Shown here: piece by piece, positions 24,517 to 35,650 of the stretch
Position numbering within the stretch: the stretch's first letter is position 1
Layout: every line of letters starts with the position of its first letter
Assembly (NCBI RefSeq): GCF_947623445.1
Contig: NC_135247.1
Location: 1,986,501 to 2,050,500 of the forward strand
Origin: Clavelina lepadiformis
Lineage: Eukaryota; Chordata; Ascidiacea; Aplousobranchia; Clavelinidae
Length of the DNA: 64,000 nucleotides
Reading direction: 5' to 3'
Position numbers and translations under genes: made by a program
The notes under the pieces: generated by a model
Database searches by the model: none
Told to the model about the DNA's origin: nothing
Seen by the model: the letters and a program-made list of their open reading frames with translations, nothing else

Positions 24517-27321
24517 ACATGTTCTAACTGCTAACCACAATTAGTGATTAGTGATAATTACCATCTAGTTACAATTTATAAATAAAAGTTTTCTCACAGG
24601 TGGACTTTCGTGAATGGGCGCTGTTTTTATGCGGGTTTCCTGAATCTAGGTCATTGTCCTCATTAAACACGGGAGCGGAGACAACGATAACTTAGTTATA
24701 AAATACAAACAGACCTATTTTGTCAAGCAAGATCTTGAACATATCCTGTGACAGGGTATATCTTACTAACACACACTACTGAAATTGTGGCTTTGTCGCA
24801 CGTTCTTATCTGCAAAAACTGACATGAGACAGATTGACCGATAAAGGTTGTTTCATATTGGTATATAATCTGCTGTTTGAATGACAACAAGGCAGATTAA
24901 ATTCATAAATATGAAGTCTTCTCAAGAAAAGGACTCAGGCTATGGTATTGCATTACAATCTTTTACTTCGGACTGGGGAAAGTCTTTGCACAGCTTGGCG
25001 GTAATTTCTCATCCCTCGAGCCCCGGTTACCGAGCTTGTCTTATAGCGCAAGTGCTACTTTTCAAACGTTTTTATTTGTTTTCCAGTTTTTATATTGTGG
25101 ACTATTACCCGAATTAGGAGCTGCTAACCAGAAACATTGAATAGGAGCAAAAGTTATTCGTGCTTTGCCGAAATAACCTCAAATGACCTCAGATATCTAA
25201 ACAGTTTTTGCACCTACATTAAAAAAACAGTTGACTTGCCTGAATAAAGTTTCATCGATCTTATTTCGTTTTGCGCCTTTAGACTATAGCTTAACCAGTT
25301 AGGACCTTCCAGTGCAAATGAATTGACAAGGTATAGCTTCATGGAAAATTGTGAACAATATGATTAGAGTGAAATAGAATAGCAGGAAAAGGAAACTACA
25401 CCGAGTTATTCAATCAATATTGATGCGTAAAAAGCAAGCTCGCCGTTGCGTTTTAAAAATGCTTATGATTTTGAGCAAACAAACGGGCGATCTGGAATGC
25501 ATGAAGAATCCACTGTCCCAAGTTTTACTTTTTCTTTGAAGAGTTTTGATCTGTCTAAATATAATCTGCCGTTTTGGTGTCTGTAAATGCGTTAAATCAA
25601 ACTTACTGGTAAGTTCAAGTTGCTTGTTCTACTTCTTAATTATTTCTGTTACTGAAAAAAAAGCAATAACACTCCACTCTATCCTTAAAATCAGACAAGT
25701 GTGGCGTTTAGCGTTGCACGATCAAGCCACATGGCACTCTCCCTTTAAGGTTTCGCGCCTCTCGGCGCTTCCTCGCATTTAATTGGTATTGGCGTGTTAT
25801 ACAAATTGTTGTGCTGTACCGCGCAACACAGACTGTCTTATCTTTCACGAGTTTGAATAAACGTTCTGGTTGAGTTTGTTTTCTGCTACAGCTGACGTCT
25901 GTCTGTAATTTGTGTTGGCAGAAAAGGACACGCAGACTTCATGAAAATCAGGTAAAGTGAGATATATTGAGGCACACAGACACGTGATCTGTAGGGCTGC
26001 TGTAGAATTGTAGTGCTCATGAATTGGGCAAGAGGCCACTAAGTCGTAAAAATAATAATTAAAATTTTAAAAATAAATCTTATAGCTTATGCGCTTGAAA
26101 AGGATAAGTAGAAAATATTTGGCGAAAACAAAGAGATTAAAACAGGGTGAGTGTGTGTTTTATCTCATGTGTTTTTTTTCTTTGGCGAAAATTTTTAGCA
26201 CTTCAAATATAAGATGTCTTTGTTACACTGCAAATGGAAGCTTCCCTTCACAAGTTCACAACCTCAGCTCAGTTAGCTGTGAAGAGTCACGCTCATGCAA
26301 TTTGCCTCTGGATGTCGAATCTCGGCTAAAGTGAGATATTCTGAGGTAGAATTGTAAGAAACTTGACAATTTGCATTTTGACAACGTAGTAGTCAATAAA
26401 TTCTTATAAAAGTTAACAAACAAACTGTCAAATTATCCTTTCCATGCGTTATTACAATGATCCCAAGTTTATAGATGTTTTTTATAGGCGAGCAGCAGAG
26501 TTGACGTGTGAGCCACTAACAGCTAGAAATCTAATCAAATTTTCAAACTCATTAGAAACAGGCTAGCCTGCTAGCTTATCCAGTTTAAATTTGGGTTTAA
26601 TGCAGAAGTGCACACCCGAATGGCGTCATAATTTGGGAAGTAGATTTCTAGTATAATACGGTAACGCATGATGTGGTTGTGCACTTCTGCACTAGCCTAT
26701 AACCCTTAAATTGATTATTTGCACTTACTATGGTAAGTTATAAAATATGCATTGTAGCATAATATTACAGAATCAGCGTCTGTGATAGTAGGTAGGTTCC
26801 CTCATGAATTTTGCATTTTTAGCACTTTTTTTGTACTTTTTGTGACACAGCACTGTCAATGCACGCCTCATTTGTTCCTCAACCGTAGAAATGATTTGTT
26901 TCCTTCAAAAACTAAGATATTGGTCTAGTTATCTCTTTTCAAGCTAAAGATATCCCACATATTGTGAGAGAACAGACAACGAAAACAGTTGTGGTGAGAA
27001 TTTATAAATAGAGTGGAATTTTAAAAATGATGTGATATCTGCATGTTACAAGGTTGATTGCAATTCTATCCTTTATGGAATATTTCGTTCAAGCACTGCA
27101 CCATACTAAAAACGTCAATTAACTTGTTTGTTTTCTTAGAGCTTTGTTAGGACATGAAGTAGTAATTAAATTAGTTGAAATTAGTGATATTAATCAATAC
27201 AGTATAGCCTACAAAATGGCTTTCAAATGAAATGATTTTTTTCAGTAAAACCTTAATTTCTTAAGCGTCATGTAAAAGATTTGAGTATTGTGTTGATGGA
27301 GTAAGGTGGTTGATTTACAAA
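24517..27321. other. intergenic, weak SINE-like piece and hairpin
   Basis: No coding exon recognised. A segment at 25700-25770 starts GTGGCGTTTAGCGTTGCACG, like the A-box half of tRNA-derived SINEs seen elsewhere in the window, but no clear B box follows. A short hairpin lies at 26601-26691. The remainder is unremarkable AT-rich DNA. Confidence 0.45.
26601..26691. repeat. 91-base element with 14-bp inverted ends
   Basis: TGCAGAAGTGCACA at 26601-26614 is the exact reverse complement of 26678-26691. The flanks show no clear target duplication. It could be a tiny MITE or a structured element upstream of UBFD1. Confidence 0.65.
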
Positions 27322-28726
27322 ATGGAACAAGAAAGTGCACAAGATCTAACGAAGAAAATGGTCACTGAACCAACCGGAGACGGACAGAATTTAAATGACG
27401 CCTCAGAGAAGAAAAACGATATTACTTTTAATTTGGTCTTCAAGAAGGAAAAACTCAATATAACTTGGGATGCTAACAAGACTATTGCAACCCTGAAATC
27501 TCACGTACATGACCTTACTGGTGTGCCCCCAGCTATGCAAAAACTCATGTATAAAGGTAAGATTGTGTGTCATGCGTTAAAACTTAAAAAGTGAGATAAA
27601 AAATTAAGTTTGTTTCAATTTCTTTATCTCACTTTGTAGGTCTGGCGAAAGATGATGTCACTCTATCGGCACTCGGAGTTACCAACGGATCGAAAATGAT
27701 GCTGGTTGGCTCGAAACTTACCGATGTCATTTCTGTCAACACGAAAGGAAAAGCTGAGTCAACCTCCGCAGGGTCAAGCAGCTCAAACAAAAAGGAACCA
27801 CTGTCAAAGCAAAAACCCCACACCAAGGTAAATGTTCGACACAGATGCTAAAAGTTCTATGTAAGGTAAGCTGCATTGGATTTGAAATAACTTTTACTGA
27901 GTTCTTTACTTTTGTAATTATCCGGTTGCTTTAGTATTGAACATACATATTCTTTGGAAGAAGGTAAAAATTTCCAAAACTCTTCCAGTAAATTTAACAA
28001 TACTGTGTGTTGGTTATTAGGCTATTGAAAATTTGTATGTTGAAACCATGCAGGTGATAGATCAGGGAGTACCTGATGATGCCATGCCAGCCTATAAGAA
28101 CGGTCATGAACGTTTACCTGATGTTCCTTTATTTGGGATGGTCAACAAGTATCGCAGCAAGGTTGGCGATTTATGAAAAGCAATTTTTGTTTCGTTAAGC
28201 ATCTTGCAATCATGTTTACTGTACCTCTACCAGTAATTCATGGCTATAGTTGCATTATTAGTGGTAACTTGGGAAACACTTTCTTACAATGCTGCATAGA
28301 ACTTAGCGGATTAATAACACTCACCAGTCACATGGAAACATATCAGTGATTGGCAGCATCAAGTGTCCCTGTTTCATTAGTTGTAAATATTCTCTCTGTG
28401 TGCTACAGGTTCGTTTAACATTTAAACTCGAAGCCGATCAACTGTGGCTTGGAACCAAAGAGAGGACAGAGAAAATCGGGATGGGTTCGATCAAAAATAT
28501 TATCTCGCAACCAATTCATGGCCACGAAGAGTACCACATGATGGCGCTGCAGCTTGGTCCAACAGAACAAAGCAGGTGAATTGTTTCACGTCACAGATTG
28601 AAAAAAATCAAAAGTTTTTATCGCAAACTTACAAAGTTCTGTTGTTTTTCTAGGTACTGGATATACTGGGTCCCAGCGCAATATATCAATGCAATAAAAG
28701 AGCTTATTTTAGGCAGATTTTACTGA
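27322..28726 (+). CDS. UBFD1: ubiquitin domain-containing protein UBFD1
   Basis: Five coding exons, all in phase: 27322-27556, 27640-27827, 28054-28161, 28409-28575, 28654-28726 (256 residues; human UBFD1 is somewhat longer). A ubiquitin-like domain spans roughly residues 33-105, with the highly conserved VPPAMQKLMYKG and LGVTNGSKMMLVGS. A Ser/Lys-rich linker follows, then the family-specific C-terminal domain with VRLTFKLEADQLWLGTKERT, MGSIKNIISQPIHGHEEYHM and YWIYWVPAQYI. UBFD1 binds polyubiquitin and has been linked to NF-kB signalling. The first ATG of the frame after an upstream stop was chosen. No neighbour suggests co-regulation. Confidence 0.95.
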
Positions 28727-29606
28727 ACTTTCTGATTGAACGCTGCCCTGCAATTGGTTCAAAGTCCTTTTGAGTGTCTCGATGGAGACGGTGGTGCTTA
28801 TTGTGTAACGTTTGCGGACAAAACTTGCTTTATATTTACCTTAATTCCTATCAGGCTTTTTATATAAACTACGTTGCTTCCACACCATAAAATGTTCACA
28901 TGAACTCACGTAAAGATACAGTTACAATCTCACAGCACGAGGCTTTCTATTCTGACAAGTGCTACTTTCTTGTTCTGCATAGACGATGACGAAACGTTCC
29001 AACCTACTTTAGAAATTTGGTATAACTTGATACTGAGAAAAAAACACCTTGTCTTTAATTTGAAAGCATGCCGAGTGTGGCGCTAATTTTATGCTGTGGC
29101 ATCGAACCACTACACAGCAAAGTTGCAGGGTCGGTTCAGTTTTGGCCACAGCAGCTTGAATTGCAACAGATTTTGTTACAATATACTTTAAAAATGTTGA
29201 AGTTTGTTTGCAGAACACGTTTTCATTGATCCAAAAATTTTTGTACATTGCACCATAGCAGTAAGATGTGATATTTGTAACCTCTTGTGAAAGCACGCAA
29301 TACCAAACGCAATACTTTCATAGTTGCTGCTGGTTCCTTTCAGACCTTCGCTCGCCTATTCCTTGTTATCTATGAAATAAAAAAAAACTTGATAGTATCT
29401 TGGAATTTTCTATTCATTGTCGTCATACAAGATAAATTTGCATTGAGCAATTGTCCGACGTTCCTAGACAACGCAATGAAGCATGAAGCACGTCGAGCTA
29501 GAGGTCATCTAAGCTTATTTTGAAAACAGGAAATTAATTGGGTGAAGATAATGAAGTGTTTCTGTTCAGAGACAGATAAAATAGAGCACTTGAATTTATT
29601 TATTAA
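28727..29606. other. 3' flank of UBFD1 with SINE head
   Basis: No gene recognised. It includes a tRNA-like segment (29074-29142) and ends at the TTAA target site of the piggyBac element. Confidence 0.5.
29074..29142 (+). repeat. tRNA-derived SINE head
   Basis: Starts GTGTGGCGCTAATTTTATGC, resembling a Pol III A box. It continues with a possible anticodon arm (GCTGTGGCATC...CACAGC) and ends in GTTGCAGGGTCGGTTCAG, a degenerate B box. The arrangement matches tRNA-derived SINE heads of the GTGGCGCAG...GGTTCGA type. The D arm is shortened, so this is not a functional tRNA gene. The SINE tail was not delimited. Confidence 0.5.
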
Positions 29607-30918
29607 CACTAGAAGGACGGCAATTTTCGTATACCTAGAAGGACGGAGTGCGTCAATTGACGCAAAAGGTCAAAACGGCGCAAATCTAACGTTTTTTGTT
29701 GAGAAAACTGTGCTGTTGCTCCGAAAAAACTACTTCTATCGCATGTCCGCTTTGTGCATTTTAATTAACAAAAGCAATCGAATTGAATATACAAGCCGTC
29801 GTGCCTAAACACTTCTGTTTCACGCAACTCCTTTTTCTTCTTGCACTCTTCCGGGACTTCTCTCCTGTTCTGGCGCATTGTCCCTACGAGGCTGCACTTC
29901 TTTTCTGCAAGTCGCAACGCCAGGTCAAGTGAGGTGAAAAAATTATCGCAAGTGACGTTGTAACCTCCTTGAAAAAGCGGAGCCATGACTTTCAGTACAA
30001 CGTCGGTGGGCACACTCACGTGGGGGCTCCTTGCGTCATCTTTTCCAACGTAAGGAAAACCGTTGAATGAATATATGTTTTCAACGTCAACTGCCAGCCA
30101 GAACTTTAGACCAAACTTGTCTGGTTTATTGGCCATATATTGGATGAACTTGCAGCGTGCCTTACACGGCAATAGTTGCTCATCCACAGTTATCTTCCAC
30201 TGTGGAATGAATGCTTTTTGGCAGTTTGATATAAAACTGTTCCAAAGTTGTGAAGCGAGTGCAAATTTATCATGCAATAGATTCCTACGCCTTTCCGTCT
30301 TCAGGTCGAAGCGAAGGAATCATATGAGCTCCAGAAACCTGTCTCTTGCCATGGTTTGGGAAAACATCGGACATCCCCACGACCTCCCCCACAAACTCTT
30401 CACAGGGAAGTTGCGCCCTCCTATCACGCCACGAGCAACCACCAAGCCGACGAATTTATCTAATTTATCTAACTAAGAAACTCTTACTACACTTACGCTT
30501 CGATAAACTTCAAAAATTCCGATAGTAGGCTGCGCTTGTGACGAAACTACTCTGTTTTGCGGAAAAGTCGACTTGCATAGTTTGTCGACACGTTTGTCAC
30601 ACCTCTGTGCTGGCAGCTGTGACCTAATTCGATAAACCTGTAATTTATCAGCAGAAAGAAAACAGTGCTCTCTATTGCGAGAACTGGTTTTTGTACGGTG
30701 AAGTAACAATGCGTCAATTGACGCACCCCGTCCTTCTAGGTAGTGACCACGTTAATTATCTCTACCGGTAAAATAAAAACTTCATCTTCATGGGTTAGTT
30801 ACCTAACACTAATGTAGGAAAAGTCAGGAAATATCACGGTTGTGCGATGCACCACTTAAAAGTGAAAGATGCACTTAGGTTGAAAATGCGTCAATTGACG
30901 CGCCCCGTCCTTCTAGTG
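29607..30918 (-). mobile_element. piggyBac-family DNA transposon, decayed
   Basis: Terminal inverted repeats CACTAGAAGGACGG (29607) and CCGTCCTTCTAGTG (ending 30918), with TTAA on both sides (29603-29606, 30919-30922): a complete piggyBac insertion, 1312 bp. Transposase remnants lie on the minus strand from about 30476 to 29790. The longest open piece (30277 down to 29765) holds TVDEQLLPCKARCKF and VTCDNFFTSLDLAL, which carry two of the three catalytic aspartates. The third Asp region (GGVDxxDQ) and the zinc-finger C-terminus are missing, and upstream coding has an in-frame TGA at 30322-30320. The palindrome GCGTCAATTGACGC occurs three times (29650-29663, 30711-30724, 30888-30901), each beside a CCGTCCTTCTAG-like motif. 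The copy is immobile on its own but its ends look usable in trans. Confidence 0.92.
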
Positions 30919-30922
30919 TTAA

Positions 30923-31636
30923 GAAAGTATAGTTAAGATATGGCCACCTGCTTTGCATGTTCGTGGCCAATCTTCCGGCTAACGCTAACTAAACTAAAGC
31001 AAGTTGGATTTAATGGGTTTATAATATTATTCAATTAGTTTTTCACTTCTCAGCACCATTCAGTTTTTCAAGTTTTGTTAAAATGATTTCGATTGACGCC
31101 GCGAGATGGCGCTAAGCAATTGCAAGTAATGTTACTGACATGTTTGCTAAAATTAAGATGAGTGAAAAAAATTTAAATTACGCAAATTCTATTTTAAGAT
31201 AAAGTCTAGCTTAAAATCATTGTTTAAATTAACTCAGACTTAAAACAACAAAATTATCCACGAATCATTACGTTTTTCGTTGCTGTCTGCTGTGTAGTGC
31301 TTATGATATTCCTGTTTAGGTGGGACTATTTTATACGTCAGCAGTCCTGTTTATTTCATGACCTTCAAGCGATTCTAAATATTTTTAAAATGTGAAAATC
31401 TAAGAAAAGCTGTAAACCACCTTGAATGATGAACGGGTCCAATCGTTGCTGATCACCATTGAAAAACTTTTACTGACGGATTTTGGATTTCAACGAGTAC
31501 TTTTACTTCAATAGAATCTCCGGGATGTAAGGGCTTACAGGCTCCTCATTTACAATATAGAAAAAAAACAGAAAAAAACCAATGCCAGAAAAAACCACCT
31601 TGAATGATGAACGGGTCCTATCGTTGCTGATCACCA
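30923..31636. other. intergenic before gag fossil, local 50-base duplication
   Basis: No gene recognised. A segment around CCACCTTGAATGATGAACGG at about 31419-31462 recurs at about 31597-31640, directly in front of the gag fossil. Confidence 0.5.
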
Positions 31637-32080
31637 TTGACGGTCGAAGACTACATTGCAACACTGGAAGAGCTACGCCCTACGCAATCGCCCGCTATAA
31701 ACAAAACAAGAGTTGTTCGAAGCTGTCTTTCGCCCGAGGTTTTCTCATACGTAGAAGAAGGTGACAGCTACGAGAGTATTGTAATCCTTTTGAAAGAGTT
31801 GTACATCCGACCAAGAAATAATGTCTACGCAAGACATCTTCTGGTCAGTCGCCATCAAAACCACGGGGAAAATGTCCTGGAGTACCTTCGTGTCCATAAG
31901 GTATTCGCTAAGGATTGCACTTTTGAAACAGTCACAGCGAGCAAGTACCGCGACGAACTTATACGGGACTCTTTCATTAATGGGGTGAGTTCTTCGCTCG
32001 TACGTCAACGCGTGTTGGAGATAGATGATGTCGATCTACAACGAGCAGCCGACCCGCCCACACTATACGCTTACAACTGA
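31637..32080 (+). mobile_element. Ty3/gypsy-like retrotransposon gag fossil
   Basis: A 148-codon open stretch resembles the capsid part of Ty3/gypsy gag proteins. Signs are a LSPEVFSYVEEGDSYESIVI stretch, a tract with RHLLVSRHQNHGENVLEYL spacing, and a RDELIRDSFINGVSSSLVRQ-type helix typical of such capsids. Only this gag piece is seen. No protease, reverse transcriptase, integrase or long terminal repeats were recognised around it, so the element is broken and much reduced. Its age cannot be judged from the sequence alone. Confidence 0.7.
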
Positions 32081-32358
32081 ACGACGTACTACAGATGAAA
32101 CCAACACAAGAATCCAATTAAGGCGGCGTGATTATGCGCGAGGCAAACAAGCAAAACAAAGGAATTTCACCACAATGTTTACGGAGAGTCACAAAAATCC
32201 GGTCAGGTTTTCTTGATACGTAGCCTGTGTACTTATGAAGGCAAAAACTCCTATACTTGATGTTGAAGTTCCTGCAGCGGCTTGTTCATGTCGTAGTGAA
32301 AAACAAATCCATTTTCAATTATGGATTTTATTTGTCAGTAGTTTACTCGTTGTCACAG

Positions 32359-32506
32359 ATTCAGTGTCAGTAAAATTCAATCTGACGTCAATGGATTTAC
32401 CTGTACGGTCACTCGTACAGACACGAAAGCTGGTTGGGAACAAAACCCAGTGATCCGCTACAGTGTCGTTGTTGGTACAACGTCTTCGTTGTGTATTCTC
32501 ACATGA
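32359..32506 (+). pseudogene. orphan last exon of an H-lectin-like gene
   Basis: This 148-base segment has the same length and near-identical sequence as coding exon 5 of lectin gene 2 (45249-45396), including its TTGTCACAG acceptor, the GFTCTVTRTD and GWEQNPVIRYSVVVG words, and the extended ending TTSSLCILT. No exons 1-4 precede it. The sequence to its left is instead a second copy of downstream-spacer sequence and then the gag fossil. It is therefore the 3' remnant of a lost cluster member. An AATAAA follows at 32511. Confidence 0.85.
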
Positions 32507-32623
32507 TCAAAATAAAGTATAGTTAATGTCGTAGTGGAAACAGGTCCATTTCCAATGATGGATTTTATAAGCAAAAGGCTGACAGAATTACAGGCCACAA
32601 GCATTCCGTAACTTTGGCCAATA

Positions 32624-33541
32624 CAGTGAGACCTCGTTAATCCGGACCACTTCGTTTCGTCAAAAAATGTCGGTTTAGCGGGGTATCCGGATTATCGGAA
32701 AGTAAAAAATCAATCAATCTTGCAAATGCAGTACCGTGTGCAAAATGCAGTATGCACCTTACTCCAATTCTAAGTACCGACTTTCTGGCTGGACAGCAAC
32801 TAAAATAAAATTATATTTTTTGTGTGATCCGACCCAGTGTCGAACCCCAGAACCACCGTATTTAACACGAATGCTCTAAGCCAGAAGTGACGAACATGCG
32901 GTCGCAAATCGGTTTGACAACCGCTCTTGCATGGCGAAGCATTCCGGCGGGACCAGCAGTCTTGAACTTTCTTTGACCTGTTTCCAATCTTTGCGCAATG
33001 CGATATCAAAAGCTGATAGCACAATTGAGTTGCAGTAGTATGTCTTCAATAGATTGCCGCACTCAACCGATGTAATGTACGTATATTTTTTGCGACCGAG
33101 GAAGCGTTGTTTGTTACTGTTGATGAACAATTTATTTTTTCGTTTCTAAAATACTGTACAGTATTTCATAGTAGGCTATGACTAAAAAGCTGTGCGGCTA
33201 AAATTTTTTACAAAGCGCAATGCTGTACAGTACTGTACTTTTGAATCAATAAAGACCGCAACGTTATTATGCGTAGATACTCGGCTATTGTTTCGTCAAC
33301 TAACTACATAGTGTATTAGAACAATCGTGAATCATTTTCGCTTAACTGTTAATAATCCGGTTTATCGAATTTTATTGCTATTGATTTAGCACATTTGTTC
33401 CAAAACTTTTGTGTCGGAGTCGGACAGCGGGGTTTCCGGATTAAAGGGGTAAATGCATAGGAAGAAATCCGTTCCCGGCAGTTTTGTGTCGGATAACGGG
33501 GACTCCGGTTGTTCGGGGTACGGATTAACGAGGTCCCACTG
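32624..33541. mobile_element. pogo/Tigger-like nonautonomous element
   Basis: Ends CAGTGAGACCTCGTTAATCC and GGATTAACGAGGTCCCACTG are inverted repeats of the pogo/Tigger type, flanked by TA on each side (32622-32623, 33542-33543). The paralogous spacer after lectin gene 2 (about 45511-45517, GGCCAATATTGG) is uninterrupted and gives the empty site. The element is 918 bp with no recognisable transposase. It contains a tRNA-like SINE head on the minus strand near 32822-32886. Confidence 0.9.
32822..32886 (-). repeat. tRNA-derived SINE head nested in pogo-like element
   Basis: Read on the minus strand this gives TGGCTTAGAGCATTCGTG (A-box-like), then GGTTCTGGGGTTCGACACTG (B-box-like), closely matching tRNA-derived SINE heads. 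The right extent of the SINE was not determined. Confidence 0.5.
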
Positions 33542-35197
33542 TATTGGATTTCATTACGTAATTGCATCATTACAGAATAGTCTTCAAATAGGTTTTTAGA
33601 CGACATTATCTGGTTATCGTACAGTGAGGCGAACACCAACAAAAGCGAAAATGCCTTACGAATAAGATTTGGTCGACGCCACCTTGATTTGACGGTCCGG
33701 AAAATAAACACGGTCATGGATAATCAAGATCTCTAGTTTTTGGGCGTGCTCCATCACCCTTCAACACAGGCCAGTTTTGGTTTTATAACTAAAGATTACG
33801 TCAAACTCACTGCTGCCTAAGGCCGGTTATTTCGAAACAAAAATTCACACAATCCGGTTCATGTTTTCAAACTCATAAATGTATAAAGAGCCTAAATGGC
33901 TCAGCGGGTTGAAATAAACCAACACGGGTTTCACCTCCACCCTTCAAAGATTAAACGAGAAGTGTTTGGCGTCTCATTTTCCAAGGAAAGTTGCTTCACA
34001 AACCCTATAAAGAGTAACGTCTCATGTTTCATGGAAAGATGTTTCATGTGCCCTTTCAAATCGACGGTAACAACGACTGTGGAAGCGTATAAACACACCT
34101 GAAGTTATTTAAACTACGAGGCTTCACGCAGTCCTCTATAAGTCTATACAGTTGACGAAAAAAGAAAGACCTTCAACCACGTGCCACCGTGGCTTACCTC
34201 GAACGCTGGGTAACCTACTTACCAATAACCGTTAGTTGAAGCATGAAACAGTTTATAAAAAACGAGAACAAAGCCTTTCCAAAGCGTACGGCAAATGTAC
34301 ACTGTGTGGCAACCACGGAAAACGCAAAAACATGGTCATGAAAACGACATCTATCCCGTCACTGACCCGGGTCATTCACCTTCATCAGTCTCTCACTCGC
34401 CAAGATTTTGATATTTACGCAGCTGCATTTGCCGCTTATGCAACAACAGTCACGTGACTCATACAAAGAACAGTTTTTACAGCAGATCGAACGCGTGTAT
34501 GCTGTAGATGGCTTTCGAAAAAAGATCAACGAAGAATGTCAAGATGACAAGGCAGCCCTGAAAGCCCATTTCTTTTGCTTATCATGAAAAAAACAGGCAA
34601 AATGCAATAAGGTGACATAGTTAGAGCAATTTCAAGGAAGAATGTTCGGTTAGGTAAATGAAGACGGTTGGACAGTGTCGGATATAATGGTGTGAGCTAT
34701 TTACTTGCCGATATAAACCTACTGCAAATTATTATTGACGTCGCCTGCCAATGATTTGCCATTTCTGCTACTCGTAGTGCTGGTGCACTGGCTTCGTCAT
34801 CGTGGTAACGAGCTGTGTGTCCGACAGGAAAGCTGTTCGCCCTGTTCATGTATTTTGTATTTCAGCAGTAAAAATTTATATTTTCACCTGTGAGCTTTCT
34901 TAGGCTCATTTGCCGATGTCAACTATACGCGAGGAGATGACGTAACCACATAAAGAGCAAAGAACAAAAATCTTCGCGCAACCAAAGTTCAAATGAGCTG
35001 GATATAAACAAATTTTAAATGATTTGAAATCAACAAAATTCAGAAGGTTTGAATGCAGGTAAATTCCAGATCGGTTTAAAAATAAAGATCTAAAATTATT
35101 AGAACTTAGATAAATGACCAAGATTCAAAAGAATAGAAAACGGATAGTTTCAAAAACGATATAACAAAAGGGACGAACTGGTTGTGAAACTCTCACA

Positions 35198-35209
35198 GAA
35201 CATTCCAGA
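35198..35209 (+). promoter_or_regulatory. heat-shock-element-like motif, gene 1 upstream
   Basis: GAACATTCCAGA matches the alternating nGAAnnTTCnnGAn array bound by heat shock factor (two full pentamers and most of a third). It lies about 150 bases upstream of the TATA box of lectin gene 1. Confidence 0.45.
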
Positions 35210-35358
35210 CAACATGATATAATGATATCTGGCCTATAGCTGAGCCCAAACAAGTATGCTTCGCACCTCACCCCCCAACCGTAACTATAAAACAATTTCA
35301 ATGACGACACAAGATATTGAGGCGGTGAAATCTTTTCTTTCAATATTGCCTCTAGTGC

Positions 35359-35367
35359 TATAAATAA
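35359..35367 (+). promoter_or_regulatory. TATA box of lectin gene 1
   Basis: TATAAATAA, kept at the same position in gene 3 (50344) and altered to CATAAATTA in gene 2 (43740). A conserved segment with GAGCTCACA lies about 25-30 bases downstream and is the likely transcription start. A 5' UTR donor (GTAAGG, 35413) and acceptor (TTCGCAG, ending 35587) flank a UTR intron in all three copies. Confidence 0.6.
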
Positions 35368-35650
35368 GCCTGGAAACTCTTAGAGCTCACAGAATTGTGG
35401 ACAGTTGACGTTGTAAGGTTTAAATAAATAAATAGATATTTGAGAAAGATTTATGACGAAAAGAAATGTTCAAATGCAATTGCTTCTTGTATAACTGATC
35501 AAAGAGTTAATTAAAACGTTTAAAAAACGACTTAAAAGCAATGTATATTTTGCTTCGTATTGAATTAATTGTTATTTTGTTTCGCAGCTGCTTGGTCGTC
35601 GTCAACGATAGAATTTTTTAAGACAACGCTAGAAATTGTTCTTGCACAGA

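Larger units (their letters stand above)
32339..34460 (+). repeat. segmental duplication block, partner of 45230-46390
   Basis: Apart from the 918-bp pogo-like insertion, this block aligns with 45230-46390. Shared marks are the lectin exon 5, GACAGAATTACAGG, TAGTCTTCAAATAGG, and ACTCATAAAT followed by a GGCTCAGCGGGTTGAA word. It links the end of one lectin gene to the upstream spacer of the next, as expected for tandem duplication with the break inside the gene array. Confidence 0.75.

Noticed and set aside
29074-29142. Considered as a functional tRNA gene
   Set aside because: The D arm is shortened and the B box is degenerate, so a SINE head is more likely.
33896-34102. Open frame repeated at 42111-42428, candidate conserved gene
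   Set aside because: A third copy near 45.87 kb shifts frame, there is no domain resemblance, and it lies in spacer duplicated as a whole. It also begins with a GGCTCAGCGGGTT word that looks more like a repeat.
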